A program made the position numbers and the translations under genes. From Gloeobacterales cyanobacterium ES-bin-313 (GTDB taxonomy: Bacteria > Cyanobacteriota > Cyanobacteriia > Gloeobacterales > Gloeobacteraceae), in the NCBI GenBank assembly GCA_014379585.1, contig JACMLN010000001.1, forward strand, positions 1-45,872: a stretch of 45,872 nucleotides of DNA, read 5' to 3'. This document shows positions 7,398 to 16,124 of this stretch, one piece after another (position 1 is the first letter of the stretch; each line of letters begins with the position of its first letter). The notes under the pieces were generated by a model. That model was not told the origin of the DNA. It did no database searches and saw nothing but the letters and a program-made list of their open reading frames with translations.

Positions 7398-7652
7398 TTA
7401 GTTACGCCAACGTTTATCTGCTCTTAAAGGGCTTGAGCGAGGAACAAAGATCACATCTAGATGCCAAAGTAAATTGTCCAATGGTCTACGATAGAGTTCA
7501 GCCAGATCATACAAAAGAAAATCATACTCTGCAAGAAAAGTGATGACCTCATGTGCTAGGCTTGAGCTTTTGTGAATATCCAATAAATTGATCTGAACTT
7601 GAATAGCAGAGAAGGAGTGGAGTGAATTTGCCGCACCTTTTGCTATCGACAA
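7398..7652 (-). pseudogene. FkbM-family methyltransferase remnant (C-terminal end only)
   Basis: The frame translates to a stretch (VQINLLDIHKSSSLAHEVITF... and YDLAELYRRPLDNLLWHLDVIFV) that matches the C-terminal part of FkbM-type SAM-dependent methyltransferases. There, xYDLxxLxRRPLDGxLWQVDxIFV is typical. Only about 70 residues remain. The SAM-binding core is absent, and the first 15 codons look unrelated. It lies 12 bases downstream of the acyltransferase gene on the same strand, so it is the truncated tail end of the glycan cluster. The original enzyme probably O-methylated a sugar. It is most likely non-functional. Confidence 0.7.
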
Positions 7653-7664
7653 AAGTGCTAAACT

Positions 7665-8873
7665 TCACCGCTGAGACGCCTGTTGTTTAAGACTGTAACG
7701 CCAGTCCTGAAAAGGTTTTTCGACAACCCGATAGAATACGTAGCAGACTGAGATCGTTATCAGCCAGCCAACAAGATGTAGAAGTAAATAATAAGGGCTT
7801 TTAAGTTCTATATACCGATTTCCCAAATTTATAACTCTGCCAAGAATGGGAACATGGAGCAAATAAAGAGAATAGGACATCGTGCCTAAGTGTTTGAGCC
7901 AACTAAGTGTTCGCATCTTTGCTAGTCTATTGTCCCATATATAAAGCAAGCACAAGCTGCAAGCAATCATAGAGCTAAAGCTTAGGGTACTCCACTGTAG
8001 ATGTTCAACAAAGCCAAGAAAGCCAAAAAAGATAATGAAGGCTAACAGGAAATAGCTCTTAATCCGCTCTGTATCCCAAAAATGAAGAACGAGAAATGCG
8101 AGAATTCCACAGTAAAACTCTGGCCATAAATTAATTACAGTGCCGAAAGATTGGAGTGGTTCAAACTTACAGGCTATTGTAAAAACAAATGAGACAAAAA
8201 ACAAAAGATAATCATGGAGTATAAATTTTTGGCTTAACACTTTTCGAAAAAAACCTTGAGGTAAGAAGAGTTTATATTCGCTATCAATCAGCTTACTTGA
8301 AAACTCTTGACTATGTATACGCTGATAAGCATCATAAAGTAAGGCAACCAATAAATAAAACCCAACTTCAACAGCAAGGCTCCAGTACACTACAACATAA
8401 GGTTCAACATGCAAGTAAGGCTGAATCAAAAATATATTTGCAATCCAATCAGTTAAAGAATTTGGCAAATTGTCTAGTAGCTTTGTGTGGTTGAGTGGAA
8501 TAGCAATTATCGAAATTGCCACTGTCGCTAAAATTGAACTCCAATATGTCGGGAGAATACGTAGAAATCGGTCACCTAAAAATTGGAATGAAGTTTGTTG
8601 TTTTCTGAGAAGACTATGAGCATTGGCAGCAACACAGTAACCGCTTATAACAAAGAAAATATGTACACCGAGCCAGCCGGGGTTTGCTAGAAACTTAATA
8701 ATTTGGGTGGCAAAACTCTGCTCAACGGAGTAAACCGTGGCAAAACTATGGAAAGTCATTACCCACAAGGCTGAGAAGCCACGCCAAAGATCGAGGGTTT
8801 TATATCGCGAACTTTTAAATGTTGGTGCCACTCTTTCATGTCCAACATCTTTTGTAATTTTTTTTTGGTTCAC
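7665..8873 (-). CDS. Acyltransferase-3 family membrane protein (OafA/YrhL-like)
   Basis: The 402-residue integral membrane protein has about ten hydrophobic helices. The family motif is in helix 1, with Arg31 in LDLWRGFSALWVMTFH and catalytic-type His42. FFVISGYC follows in the next helix. Acyltransferase-3 proteins move acyl groups, often acetyl, onto sugars at the membrane, so this one probably decorates the surface glycan. The start is a GTG at 8873 overlapping the stop of the preceding gene (GTGA). Codons 3-6 contain a run of nine A (8858-8866), where slippage would shift the frame. It is the last intact gene of the cluster. The donor and sugar are unknown. Confidence 0.88.
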   Translation of the reverse strand: MNQKKITKDVGHERVAPTFKSSRYKTLDLWRGFSALWVMTFHSFATVYSVEQSFATQIIKFLANPGWLGVHIFFVISGYCVAANAHSLLRKQQTSFQFLGDRFLRILPTYWSSILATVAISIIAIPLNHTKLLDNLPNSLTDWIANIFLIQPYLHVEPYVVVYWSLAVEVGFYLLVALLYDAYQRIHSQEFSSKLIDSEYKLFLPQGFFRKVLSQKFILHDYLLFFVSFVFTIACKFEPLQSFGTVINLWPEFYCGILAFLVLHFWDTERIKSYFLLAFIIFFGFLGFVEHLQWSTLSFSSMIACSLCLLYIWDNRLAKMRTLSWLKHLGTMSYSLYLLHVPILGRVINLGNRYIELKSPYYLLLHLVGWLITISVCYVFYRVVEKPFQDWRYSLKQQASQR

Positions 8874-10005
8874 TTATGGCTAGGCCATAGTTTCTTACTT
8901 ACAAAATTTCGAACTAGTCCAGTATTTGCTTCGGTTAAACTGGCAATAAATCCAGCATAAAGAAGGATCACTAGAGAAATTCCGAGGTGATAAATTATTG
9001 CCCGAGAGTCTGGTTGCCATTTTTGGCTCGGACTTGCTGTACCAAAAATAGCTATCAAGAAATTCAATACTGGAGCGTGAACCAGATAAGTTGTACACGA
9101 AAAACTTGCAAGCTGCAATGACAATTTTCGCCAAAGTGTCATTTGATTTTGACACGGGTTGTAGTTTGTCGCAAGATAAATACTCGATGCGAAAAACAGA
9201 GCACTAATTAAGTCTGAAGCAAATTCAGTAAGTTGCATAGGGAGGTGAGATTGCAACCTAGCGAAGCTTGAAGGAATGGCTATAATTATGAACAGTAAAA
9301 TTGGTGTCAATGGTTCTAATAAAGTTCGCAGTTTCTTTGATAGTGGAGGAAGAAAAATGGGGACGGAGCCAAGCAACCAGATCAAAAAGTAAAGTGCAAT
9401 CTGAGAACCTATAAACCACAGACAAACAACAAACAAAGACAAAAGTAAAAATTTGGTTACTAGCTTTCTTTCTACAATTGCAATCACTAAAAATGGGAAT
9501 AGCAGGTAATACCAAAATTCATTGCACAGACTCCAGAGCGGATAATTCGATCCGTATGATGACACTACAATCGTCTGGAGAAAGAAAATATTGCCGAAAA
9601 AAGTTAGAAAGCTCAAATCTAATAGACTATGACTACTTCTCAAAGAAGCAAAGTTATCCCAGAAAAATGTTAATAAAAGGCACGGAATAAGTACAACTTC
9701 TAACCTAGTTATCCGGTTCAGCAAGTATTCTTTCCATGACCATCTTTGCTCAGTTACTGCTTTAAGTACGCTACGCGATATCAAGAAGCCACTAAGAACA
9801 AAAACATTAATACTGGCTGACGACCAAAGCCTGTCAAAAAATAAAACAAAGTCGTAGTTAGGTTGTTTTCAATAGTAAGATTCTGATAAGCGACAAAAAA
9901 ACTGTTTTTGACATGATGCACAAGAACAAATATAGCAGCCAGTCCACGAAATAGATCTAGTAAAGCTGAAGAGTGCTGGTTTAGGTTGGCTAGATTCAAT
10001 TTCAT
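8870..10005 (-). pseudogene. Acyltransferase-3 family gene broken by a one-base frameshift
   Basis: Two adjacent frames form one gene. The N-terminal piece (9781-10005, 74 codons) has the family motif Arg20 and His30/31 in LFRGLAAIFVLVHH. The C-terminal piece (to 8870, about 304 codons) continues with GFLISRSV and about nine membrane helices. The conserved FFVLSGFLIS motif is split between them. Adding one T to the run of five at 9800-9804 (minus-strand T) restores LMFFVLSGFLIS exactly. The break is therefore a single-base loss in a homopolymer, due to mutation, reversible slippage or a sequencing error. If the frame is restored the product is a normal O-acyltransferase of about 378 residues. 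Confidence 0.85.
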
Positions 10006-10013
10006 AAAATAAG

Positions 10014-10988
10014 CTAAATCTTCTTAGCTATAAGCATTGAGGGTTTTTCAACCAGATTATAAAGAATTTTAGCTGCAATCAGACATGTGGCTAAAACCAC
10101 TAAATCATAGAAGATATGAAGTGGTAGAAATTCAATCCAAAGCCCTGTTCGAAATTGGAGTAGAAGATAGCAACCGATAGGAACGTGAGAAAGATATAAA
10201 CTGTAAGAGGCTTCCCCAACCTGACTAAACCAGTTCTCTCTAGTAATTTTTTTCTCTGAATCATTTAATGAAAATAAAATTGAGAAGTACGATAAAGAGG
10301 CCACAACAAGAGAAACAGGTGGCTGCTTTAAAAGAATTCCTAAAATGCTTAATATAAACAAAGATATTGATTCAGCTCGATTTCCTCGATTCAGTTCATT
10401 CAAGCTTGCTCCTAATGAGAAAAACGAGAACTGATTTAACACAAAAAAGTAATGCTCAGAGCCTGGAATCACACTTAAAAATGCAAAGATATAAAGAGTT
10501 GGTAACCTCATCCGCTTGTTTAACAATGAAATACTTACGATCAAGTAGAAAATGACTTCGTAAGTTAAAGTCCAATAGACCCAGTTAATAGTTGGAATCG
10601 AGGATGCAGGATTGGTCATGAGGAGGATAGTCGCAATCCAAGCCGGAAAACTACTCGGAAGGACGGTGACATCATTTACTCCTATCGTAAGCTTCTTAAT
10701 GGCACATACTGATAAAACGAGAATAATACTAAAAATATAGGGTGGATAAATGCGAAAGAAACGCTTTCCAAAAAAGCTTAAGGCTGAATTTGATCGAGCA
10801 GCTGCAAGTTGAATACAATAACCACTGACAATAAAAAAGACAGGAACCCCCATCCAGCCAAATTTGGCAAAGGACTGATAAAAGTTATTTTGAAAGGGAA
10901 TGGGTTCGTTAAGGTGAAAAATGACAACTGCTATACAAGATATTCCACGCAATGTATCCAACCAATAGTTTCTGCTCTCTACTTTCAT
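10014..10988 (-). CDS. Acyltransferase-3 family membrane protein
   Basis: The 324-residue multi-pass protein has the family motif Arg14 and His25 in DTLRGISCIAVVIFHLNEP. VPVFFIVSGYC follows, then a KRFFRIYPPY loop typical of the superfamily. It is the first of three tandem acyltransferases and ends eight bases before the frameshifted second one. Probable role: O-acetylation or other acylation of glycan precursors at the inner membrane. The gene is AT-rich, like its two followers, which sets the trio apart from the more balanced glycosyltransferase genes upstream and suggests joint transfer. Substrate unknown. Confidence 0.88.
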   Translation of the reverse strand: MKVESRNYWLDTLRGISCIAVVIFHLNEPIPFQNNFYQSFAKFGWMGVPVFFIVSGYCIQLAAARSNSALSFFGKRFFRIYPPYIFSIILVLSVCAIKKLTIGVNDVTVLPSSFPAWIATILLMTNPASSIPTINWVYWTLTYEVIFYLIVSISLLNKRMRLPTLYIFAFLSVIPGSEHYFFVLNQFSFFSLGASLNELNRGNRAESISLFILSILGILLKQPPVSLVVASLSYFSILFSLNDSEKKITRENWFSQVGEASYSLYLSHVPIGCYLLLQFRTGLWIEFLPLHIFYDLVVLATCLIAAKILYNLVEKPSMLIAKKI

Positions 10989-11023
10989 TTACCCTTTTAT
11001 ATAAAGCGCTGAGTTTATGTGAA

Positions 11024-12280
11024 TTATTGAATGATGTATTCTGGTTCAGAGCCCTCTTGAAGTACCCATTTATAAACCTGATACATTTTCTGGGTAATCG
11101 TTGGCCAAGCATAACTTTTTTCAACAAGTTGCCTTCCCTGTTCTCCCATCGCAATGCGAGAAGCTTGAGATAGTTGAAGTCCCTCTTGCAAAGTTTCTAG
11201 AAGGCTGGTTTCTGAATTTTCAATCCACCAGCCGCAGGAATGAGTAACTAATTCTTTCCATGGAGTTCCATGGGTGGTAATCACTGGCACTTGATATGAC
11301 AACGCTTCGGCAATGGCGATGCCAAAGTTTTCTGAGAAAGATGGCAATACAAAGAGGTCTGCATTTGAAAACGCAGCGGCTTTATCTTCTCCGCGCAACA
11401 TGCCTGTGAAGGTGACGCGATCCTCTAGGCGAAGTTGGCTAACTTGAGCCTGCAAACTGGGCTGATAGCCGTCGAGATCAGGGCCAGCAATCAGGAGATG
11501 CCAATCAGGAAATTTTGCTGCAAGTTTGCTCCAGCATTGCATAAGTGCTGGAAGTCCTTTCTTTGGATGGAGGCGGGACAAAAATAGTAGCCATCGCCGA
11601 TTGCGTAACAGCGGGAATCGATGTTCTAGACGCTGGCGCAACTGAGGTCGGTCAAGATCCAGAGAAGGAAGATCGACACCGTTTGGAATTAAGGCTATCG
11701 GCTGTTTGAATCCGAGAGCACGGATGGATTGTGCTTCGGCCTCAGATGTTGCATGAAATAGATGGGCAGATGATAAGTTAGTTTTCTCGAAGGACTGCCA
11801 AGCTATTGTTTTCTTCCAGCGAGCACGTTGGATTGACCAAGGCTCAAGCATGCCCCGTGGAGAAATAATCAAAGGCACTTTGTTTTGCTTTGCGGCAAGT
11901 CGAGCATACAAGTTAGGCTGCATCCACAATCCATGGTTGTGAATTAGATCTAAATTGGCGGCGAATGTATCAAGTTCTTTAGCAAGTTGCGGTGAGTATC
12001 CGCGAAAAAAGCGGGTTATCAACGGTGCTGGAAAACTGTGGAGCTGCACATTCTGAGGGATCTGTTGCTTGCCTAGATGTGTATAGTCAAGGGTGAATAG
12101 ATGGCAGAAAGTATTCTGAACTGCCAATTCTTGAGTGAGGCGCGTGACGGAAAGCGCTGGGCCGCCTGTTTTTTCGTTAATGCTGGCAACAACATGACCG
12201 CATCGCAGTATTGGCATTTCAGTCTGGGGCGAACGATGGTCGGAATTAGGAGAGGCAGCGGAAGATTCAAAAATGGCCAT
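11024..12280 (-). CDS. GT4-type glycosyltransferase
   Basis: The 418-residue protein has two Rossmann-like halves (GT-B fold). The N-terminal domain carries INEKTGGPALSVTRL and HNHGLWM. The donor-binding domain carries IPNGVDLP, LFLSRLHPKKGLP and SENFGIAIAEALS, the E-x7-E element of retaining GT4 enzymes. It should transfer a sugar from a nucleotide donor to the growing lipid-linked glycan at the cytoplasmic face. The start overlaps the preceding gene by 14 bases. An internal ATG at 12217 (MPILRCGH) starts closer to the conserved fold and is an alternative. The sugar is unknown. Confidence 0.9.
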   Translation of the reverse strand: MAIFESSAASPNSDHRSPQTEMPILRCGHVVASINEKTGGPALSVTRLTQELAVQNTFCHLFTLDYTHLGKQQIPQNVQLHSFPAPLITRFFRGYSPQLAKELDTFAANLDLIHNHGLWMQPNLYARLAAKQNKVPLIISPRGMLEPWSIQRARWKKTIAWQSFEKTNLSSAHLFHATSEAEAQSIRALGFKQPIALIPNGVDLPSLDLDRPQLRQRLEHRFPLLRNRRWLLFLSRLHPKKGLPALMQCWSKLAAKFPDWHLLIAGPDLDGYQPSLQAQVSQLRLEDRVTFTGMLRGEDKAAAFSNADLFVLPSFSENFGIAIAEALSYQVPVITTHGTPWKELVTHSCGWWIENSETSLLETLQEGLQLSQASRIAMGEQGRQLVEKSYAWPTITQKMYQVYKWVLQEGSEPEYIIQ

Positions 12281-13403
12281 CGGCCTCGCAAAGAAATTGA
12301 CTTAGGCGTTCGCGAAATCGGGAAAATCCATAGGTCTGAATGACAGATTCCCGCAGGCGCTCAGGTTGATAGATCAGTGGGTGACGATGCTCTTTATTCA
12401 AGATGAGTAAAAGATTTTTCCCGATCTGCTCAAAATCTTCGGGATCGACTAAAACACCAAAATCGCCAAAGTGTAATGCATCGACGGAGCCATCTTTGTT
12501 ACCCGCTAAGACAGGTTTACCAGAAGAGAGGGCTTCTAAAAAGACGATGCCAAAGCCCTCACCACAACTGGGCATGGTAAACACATCGCAGAGGTTGTAG
12601 TAGTCAGGTAGTTCTTCGTCCGACACGAAACCAAGGAGAATAACGTTCTCTTGAAGACCGAGATCGCGAATCATTTGCTTTACGCGCTCCATGTCTGGCC
12701 CCTTACCGCCAATTAAGTAGCGCACATTGGGTAACTGGGAACGGATGGCAGTGAGGCAACGCAATATCTGATCGTACCCCTTGTAGGCTTCACTGCCCTC
12801 CAAACGAGTAACTGTGAAGATCACCGGTTGGGAAGGTGTTAGATGATGGCGATCCAATAGATATTTGGGTTTTGGGCCTATCTGAAAGCGTTCGGGATTA
12901 AAGGTGTTCGGTAGAACAGCGACGTTTTCTGGATGGAGATTCTGTTCTTTTAGTAAGCGATTGCGGGTATAGGTGCTGACGGCAAGAATGCGATCGGCAT
13001 GGTGGAGGGCTCTCTGCAATTCCGGGTCTTCAATATTCCAAGATTCAATGCCGTGAGCGACAGTCCAGTAAGGAATATCTAGCCATTTTTTCAGATAGTA
13101 AGCAGCCAAACAGAAGTGTAGATGGGTCGTTATGATGAGAGCCGGCCTTGTCTTAAATGCGCGGATGAATAAGCTACTGGCAAATGCAACTGTCCGTGCC
13201 GGTTGCGGCCAGTCCCCACCGCAGTGATAGTGGGTCACTGGCAAGGATGGCACACCGCTGCGGCAATCATTTTTTATGAATAGTTCAAGGTTTGCCTGAG
13301 GTAGGGCATCGCACAATGCTTGTAGAAAAAACTGTGAGAAGACCTGGATTCCCCCCCGGTAGTCATACATTCCAGGAGTCCAAAGATGCAGACTATTGGT
13401 CAT
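12267..13403 (-). CDS. GT4-type glycosyltransferase
   Basis: The 378-residue GT-B protein has GMYDYRGGIQVFSQFF near the start, then VAHGIESW, VLPNTFNPERF and VTRLEGSEAYKGYD. SCGEGFGIVFLEALSSGKPV carries the E-x7-E motif. These are classic GT4 landmarks, close to mannosyl/glucosyl-transferases of surface glycan clusters. It begins right next to a remnant of an acetyltransferase gene on the other strand and overlaps the next gene by 14 bases. Function is inferred from family and context. Donor and acceptor cannot be assigned. Confidence 0.92.
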   Translation of the reverse strand: MTNSLHLWTPGMYDYRGGIQVFSQFFLQALCDALPQANLELFIKNDCRSGVPSLPVTHYHCGGDWPQPARTVAFASSLFIRAFKTRPALIITTHLHFCLAAYYLKKWLDIPYWTVAHGIESWNIEDPELQRALHHADRILAVSTYTRNRLLKEQNLHPENVAVLPNTFNPERFQIGPKPKYLLDRHHLTPSQPVIFTVTRLEGSEAYKGYDQILRCLTAIRSQLPNVRYLIGGKGPDMERVKQMIRDLGLQENVILLGFVSDEELPDYYNLCDVFTMPSCGEGFGIVFLEALSSGKPVLAGNKDGSVDALHFGDFGVLVDPEDFEQIGKNLLLILNKEHRHPLIYQPERLRESVIQTYGFSRFRERLSQFLCEADGHF

Positions 13404-13490
13404 TTCTATGTGAAAAAATTTTTGAATTTCTCAAGTGTATCCCTAGCGCGCAAGTATGGTTTTCTCCAGGCTGCCCCAAATCGGGAAGGC

Positions 13491-13562
13491 GAACATGACT
13501 GGAGCAAACCCGAATTTTCGTTCAGCAATGCCACACGTCTAGAAGCTTCAGCAATTCAGGGG
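13491..13562 (+). pseudogene. Inverted fragment of a WcaF-type acetyltransferase gene
   Basis: On the plus strand the frame HDWSKPEFSFSNATRLEASA closely resembles HDWSKSEFSLITAPIHIETG in the minus-strand acetyltransferase that begins just to the right. At DNA level 13494-13520 matches the reverse complement of 13792-13818 at 25 of 27 bases. The rest of the gene is absent. The residues that differ look like those of a paralogue, not of a recent copy. It is therefore probably the remains of a second, inverted acetyltransferase gene. Confidence 0.55.
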
Positions 13563-13575
13563 GGAACTCACACAC

Positions 13576-14145
13576 TTACTTAACCCCTGGCTGGGCTTTA
13601 AACGGGATCTCAACCCTCACTTTAATGAGAACAGCAGGGTTGCCCGAATAGATTTTCATCGGTTCAAGGCTTTGGGTAGCGACACTGCCCAAAGTCAGCA
13701 CAGCGCCACGACCAACAGTCACTCCTGGCCCGACACAACTCCGCGCAGCCAACCAACTCCCCGTTTCAATATGAATCGGGGCAGTGATAAGCGAAAATTC
13801 AGATTTGCTCCAGTCATGATTGCCTGTGCAGAGGTAGACCTGCTGCGAGATGCAGACGTGGCTTTCGATGGAAATTTGGGCCACATTGTCGATCCAGGCA
13901 TTCTCACCCAGCCAGACATAATCCCCAAGGGTCAACCGCCAAGGAAATTTGATGCGCACCCCTGGTTTAATCCGCACCCCAGTCCCAATCTGGGCACCGA
14001 AGCTGCGGAGCAACTGCACTTTCATCGCTGAAAACGGCAGCAGCCTGCTCTCGGTCATAGGACTTCCCAGAAAATACCAGAGTAATTGCTTCCAGAGAGG
14101 CGCTCCAGGGGTGTACTTCCCGACGCTATAGAGGTCTAGTTGCAT
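13576..14145 (-). CDS. WcaF-like colanic-acid-type O-acetyltransferase (left-handed beta-helix)
   Basis: The 189-residue protein starts MQLDLYSVGKYTPGAP and keeps the WcaF layout. KVQLLRSFGAQIGTGVRIKP introduces hexapeptide repeats of the left-handed beta-helix. GNHDWS carries the catalytic-type His, and VGPGVTVGRGAVLTLGSVA forms the last coils. Enzymes of this clade acetylate sugars with acetyl-CoA. ATG 14145 gives the conserved N-terminus and a four-base gap to the previous stop. A start at 14181 would add 12 residues that shadow the upstream gene. An inverted fragment of a similar gene lies just downstream. Confidence 0.88.
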   Translation of the reverse strand: MQLDLYSVGKYTPGAPLWKQLLWYFLGSPMTESRLLPFSAMKVQLLRSFGAQIGTGVRIKPGVRIKFPWRLTLGDYVWLGENAWIDNVAQISIESHVCISQQVYLCTGNHDWSKSEFSLITAPIHIETGSWLAARSCVGPGVTVGRGAVLTLGSVATQSLEPMKIYSGNPAVLIKVRVEIPFKAQPGVK

Positions 14146-14149
14146 ACTT

Positions 14150-14953
14150 TCAGGAGAGCGGCTCCCTGAGTTGCTCGGCATTCTTTGCGATGCGCATCTG
14201 TTGATGCTCGATTAAATAGAGAGAGAGTAAAATTTCGGCCAAAACACGTTGCAAGGTGTAATACCAACCAGCCCAGCCAGCAAACAAACAACCACGAATA
14301 AATAGACAGTACAAAAGGACTATAAGTGGAGCCAAAATCCGTGTTTTTCGTAGCCGATCAGCCAAACTGAGCGAACTGTCAGGAATACTGTTCAATTTTT
14401 CGACTTCAAGAGCCATATAGCGCGCTTGAGACTGAAGCCAGCGCCCTAAAGGCTTTCGATCATCATGATTAATGAAGCCGTCCAACATATTCGACTTCCC
14501 ACTCACTTGCAACAGCTGAGTATGGCCGTCATTAATATAGGTCGCACAATCCCGCCGAAATAAAGCTACACGAGGAGGCAAAAGACTCCCCGGAAGGGGA
14601 GAACCAAAAACACAGTAGCGAAACCGGATTGAAAAAGCGTCAATATTAGAGTTGGGTTTGAGATTCTGCAGTTCTTCGATTAATTCATCACTTAGCACAT
14701 AGTCTGCATCTAGGGAAAGAACCCAGGGGGTTATAACCATGTGAAGACCGTAATTCCATTGACTGCCATGGGTATCAAAATGGCGTTGAAAAACTTGAAC
14801 TACAGGATAGGAATTGGCAATTTCTAAAGTCTGATCTGTGCTGTAGCTATCGATGATAATAATCCGTTTAGCCCAGTACAACTTTTCCAAAGTTCGCCGA
14901 AGATTTGGTGCCTCGTTAAAAGTCAGAATGAGTGGAGTGATCAACTCAGTCAT
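14150..14953 (-). CDS. GT2 glycosyltransferase, KdtX/WaaE-like
   Basis: The 267-residue GT-A protein begins with LITPLILTFNEAPNLRRTLEKL. It has the nucleotide-binding strand IIIIDSYSTDQT and the metal-binding LSLDADYVL. NDGHTQLL and FINHDDRKP follow, the latter typical of the KdtX/WaaE beta-1,4-glucosyltransferase-like subfamily. A hydrophobic C-terminal segment (about 215-245) may anchor it to the membrane. It overlaps the upstream glycosyltransferase by eight bases. It should add one sugar to a lipid-linked acceptor. The exact linkage is not known. Confidence 0.9.
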   Translation of the reverse strand: MTELITPLILTFNEAPNLRRTLEKLYWAKRIIIIDSYSTDQTLEIANSYPVVQVFQRHFDTHGSQWNYGLHMVITPWVLSLDADYVLSDELIEELQNLKPNSNIDAFSIRFRYCVFGSPLPGSLLPPRVALFRRDCATYINDGHTQLLQVSGKSNMLDGFINHDDRKPLGRWLQSQARYMALEVEKLNSIPDSSLSLADRLRKTRILAPLIVLLYCLFIRGCLFAGWAGWYYTLQRVLAEILLSLYLIEHQQMRIAKNAEQLREPLS

Positions 14954-16079
14954 GGTTTTGCTTGCCAGTACTGCTTGTCTCTAATATCTTTTCAAATTCT
15001 TCAAGGTACTGTTTGGCGATTGAAGCATAACTAAATCGCTGAGCCGTATATATTGCACCAGAGCGCAACTGCTCGGCAGATTCAAGTGCTTGAATTAATC
15101 GCATCGCAAGGTTATTAACGGCCTCCTTTGAGCGATGATCGAAGCTAAAGCCATTAACGCCTTCTTCAAGATAATCCTTAAAACACATTAAATCAGAGAC
15201 GACAACTGGCAAGCCACTTGCCATGGCTTCTAGTGGTGCAACACCAAATGCTTCACCCAGTTCAGCGGTTGAGGGATAGCAAAAAATACCCGCACTACGA
15301 TAGACGGCAGCCAACTCATCAGCTTCAAAAATAGGCTCAGTAAAGTCTACCTGAAGTCCATTCGCCATTTTTTTCAGTTTGTTTAAGTAAGTTTCTCCAC
15401 CTCCACCTTGGTTATCTTTCCATGGGCCGACAATGCGCAAACTCAACTCTGGATATTGTGGTTGTAGCCGCGAAAAAGCCTCAACTAACAACTCCACCCC
15501 TTTTTCTGGATGCAGTCTGCCAACATAAAGGATTTGATGCGGCTTTCTCGTATCAGAGGGGAAAAAGTTTGTAATATCAATTGGGTTTGGGATCACGCAT
15601 ACTTGAGGCTCCAAAGAAGGGTTTTGCTGTAATATTGCCACTTGAACTGCACTGGAAGGAGCAGCGAGCCGAGCAGTATCCTTATAAAGAAACATTTGTT
15701 TCTTGGGAAACCTGTTAACAGAAACTACCACCTGGCCTGCTCGTGAATTCAGCCGTGGAGTCAGAGCAGGAAGCCAGAAATCATTCGTCACCAGAATATC
15801 TGCATCGGGTAGTTTCAAAACTGTTTGTATTGCATAGACAGCATCTTTTAGGAGGTCAAGTAAAATATTGGTGCTTTGAGGAAAACCGCCACTGCGCAAA
15901 AATTGTACGCCTCGAATAGTTTCTTTTTCCGGCATTCCTTTCCAGTTACGACATATAATCGTCACCCGATGCCCACGGGTAACAAAGTTTTCAGCCAGAC
16001 CTTGCCAAAGACGTGCCATTGCGCCTCCTTGAACCGCTGGCACAGGCAACCATGGGCCTGTTGCAATTGCTATGTGCAT
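14946..16079 (-). CDS. GT4-type glycosyltransferase
   Basis: The 377-residue GT-B enzyme has GPWLPVPAVQGGAMARL at the N-terminus, the donor-site segment VIPNPIDITNFFP, ILYVGRLHPEKGVELL and STAELGEAFGVAPLEAMASG with the E-x7-E signature. It belongs to the largest family of sugar transferases in the cluster and should act on the cytoplasmic side. Its end overlaps the next gene by eight bases, so the two are probably co-translated. No sugar specificity can be read from the sequence. Confidence 0.92.
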   Translation of the reverse strand: MHIAIATGPWLPVPAVQGGAMARLWQGLAENFVTRGHRVTIICRNWKGMPEKETIRGVQFLRSGGFPQSTNILLDLLKDAVYAIQTVLKLPDADILVTNDFWLPALTPRLNSRAGQVVVSVNRFPKKQMFLYKDTARLAAPSSAVQVAILQQNPSLEPQVCVIPNPIDITNFFPSDTRKPHQILYVGRLHPEKGVELLVEAFSRLQPQYPELSLRIVGPWKDNQGGGGETYLNKLKKMANGLQVDFTEPIFEADELAAVYRSAGIFCYPSTAELGEAFGVAPLEAMASGLPVVVSDLMCFKDYLEEGVNGFSFDHRSKEAVNNLAMRLIQALESAEQLRSGAIYTAQRFSYASIAKQYLEEFEKILETSSTGKQNHD

Positions 16080-16124
16080 TAGCGTAAAACCTGCCTACAA
16101 GTAAACTGGGCGTAAGCGATCAAG

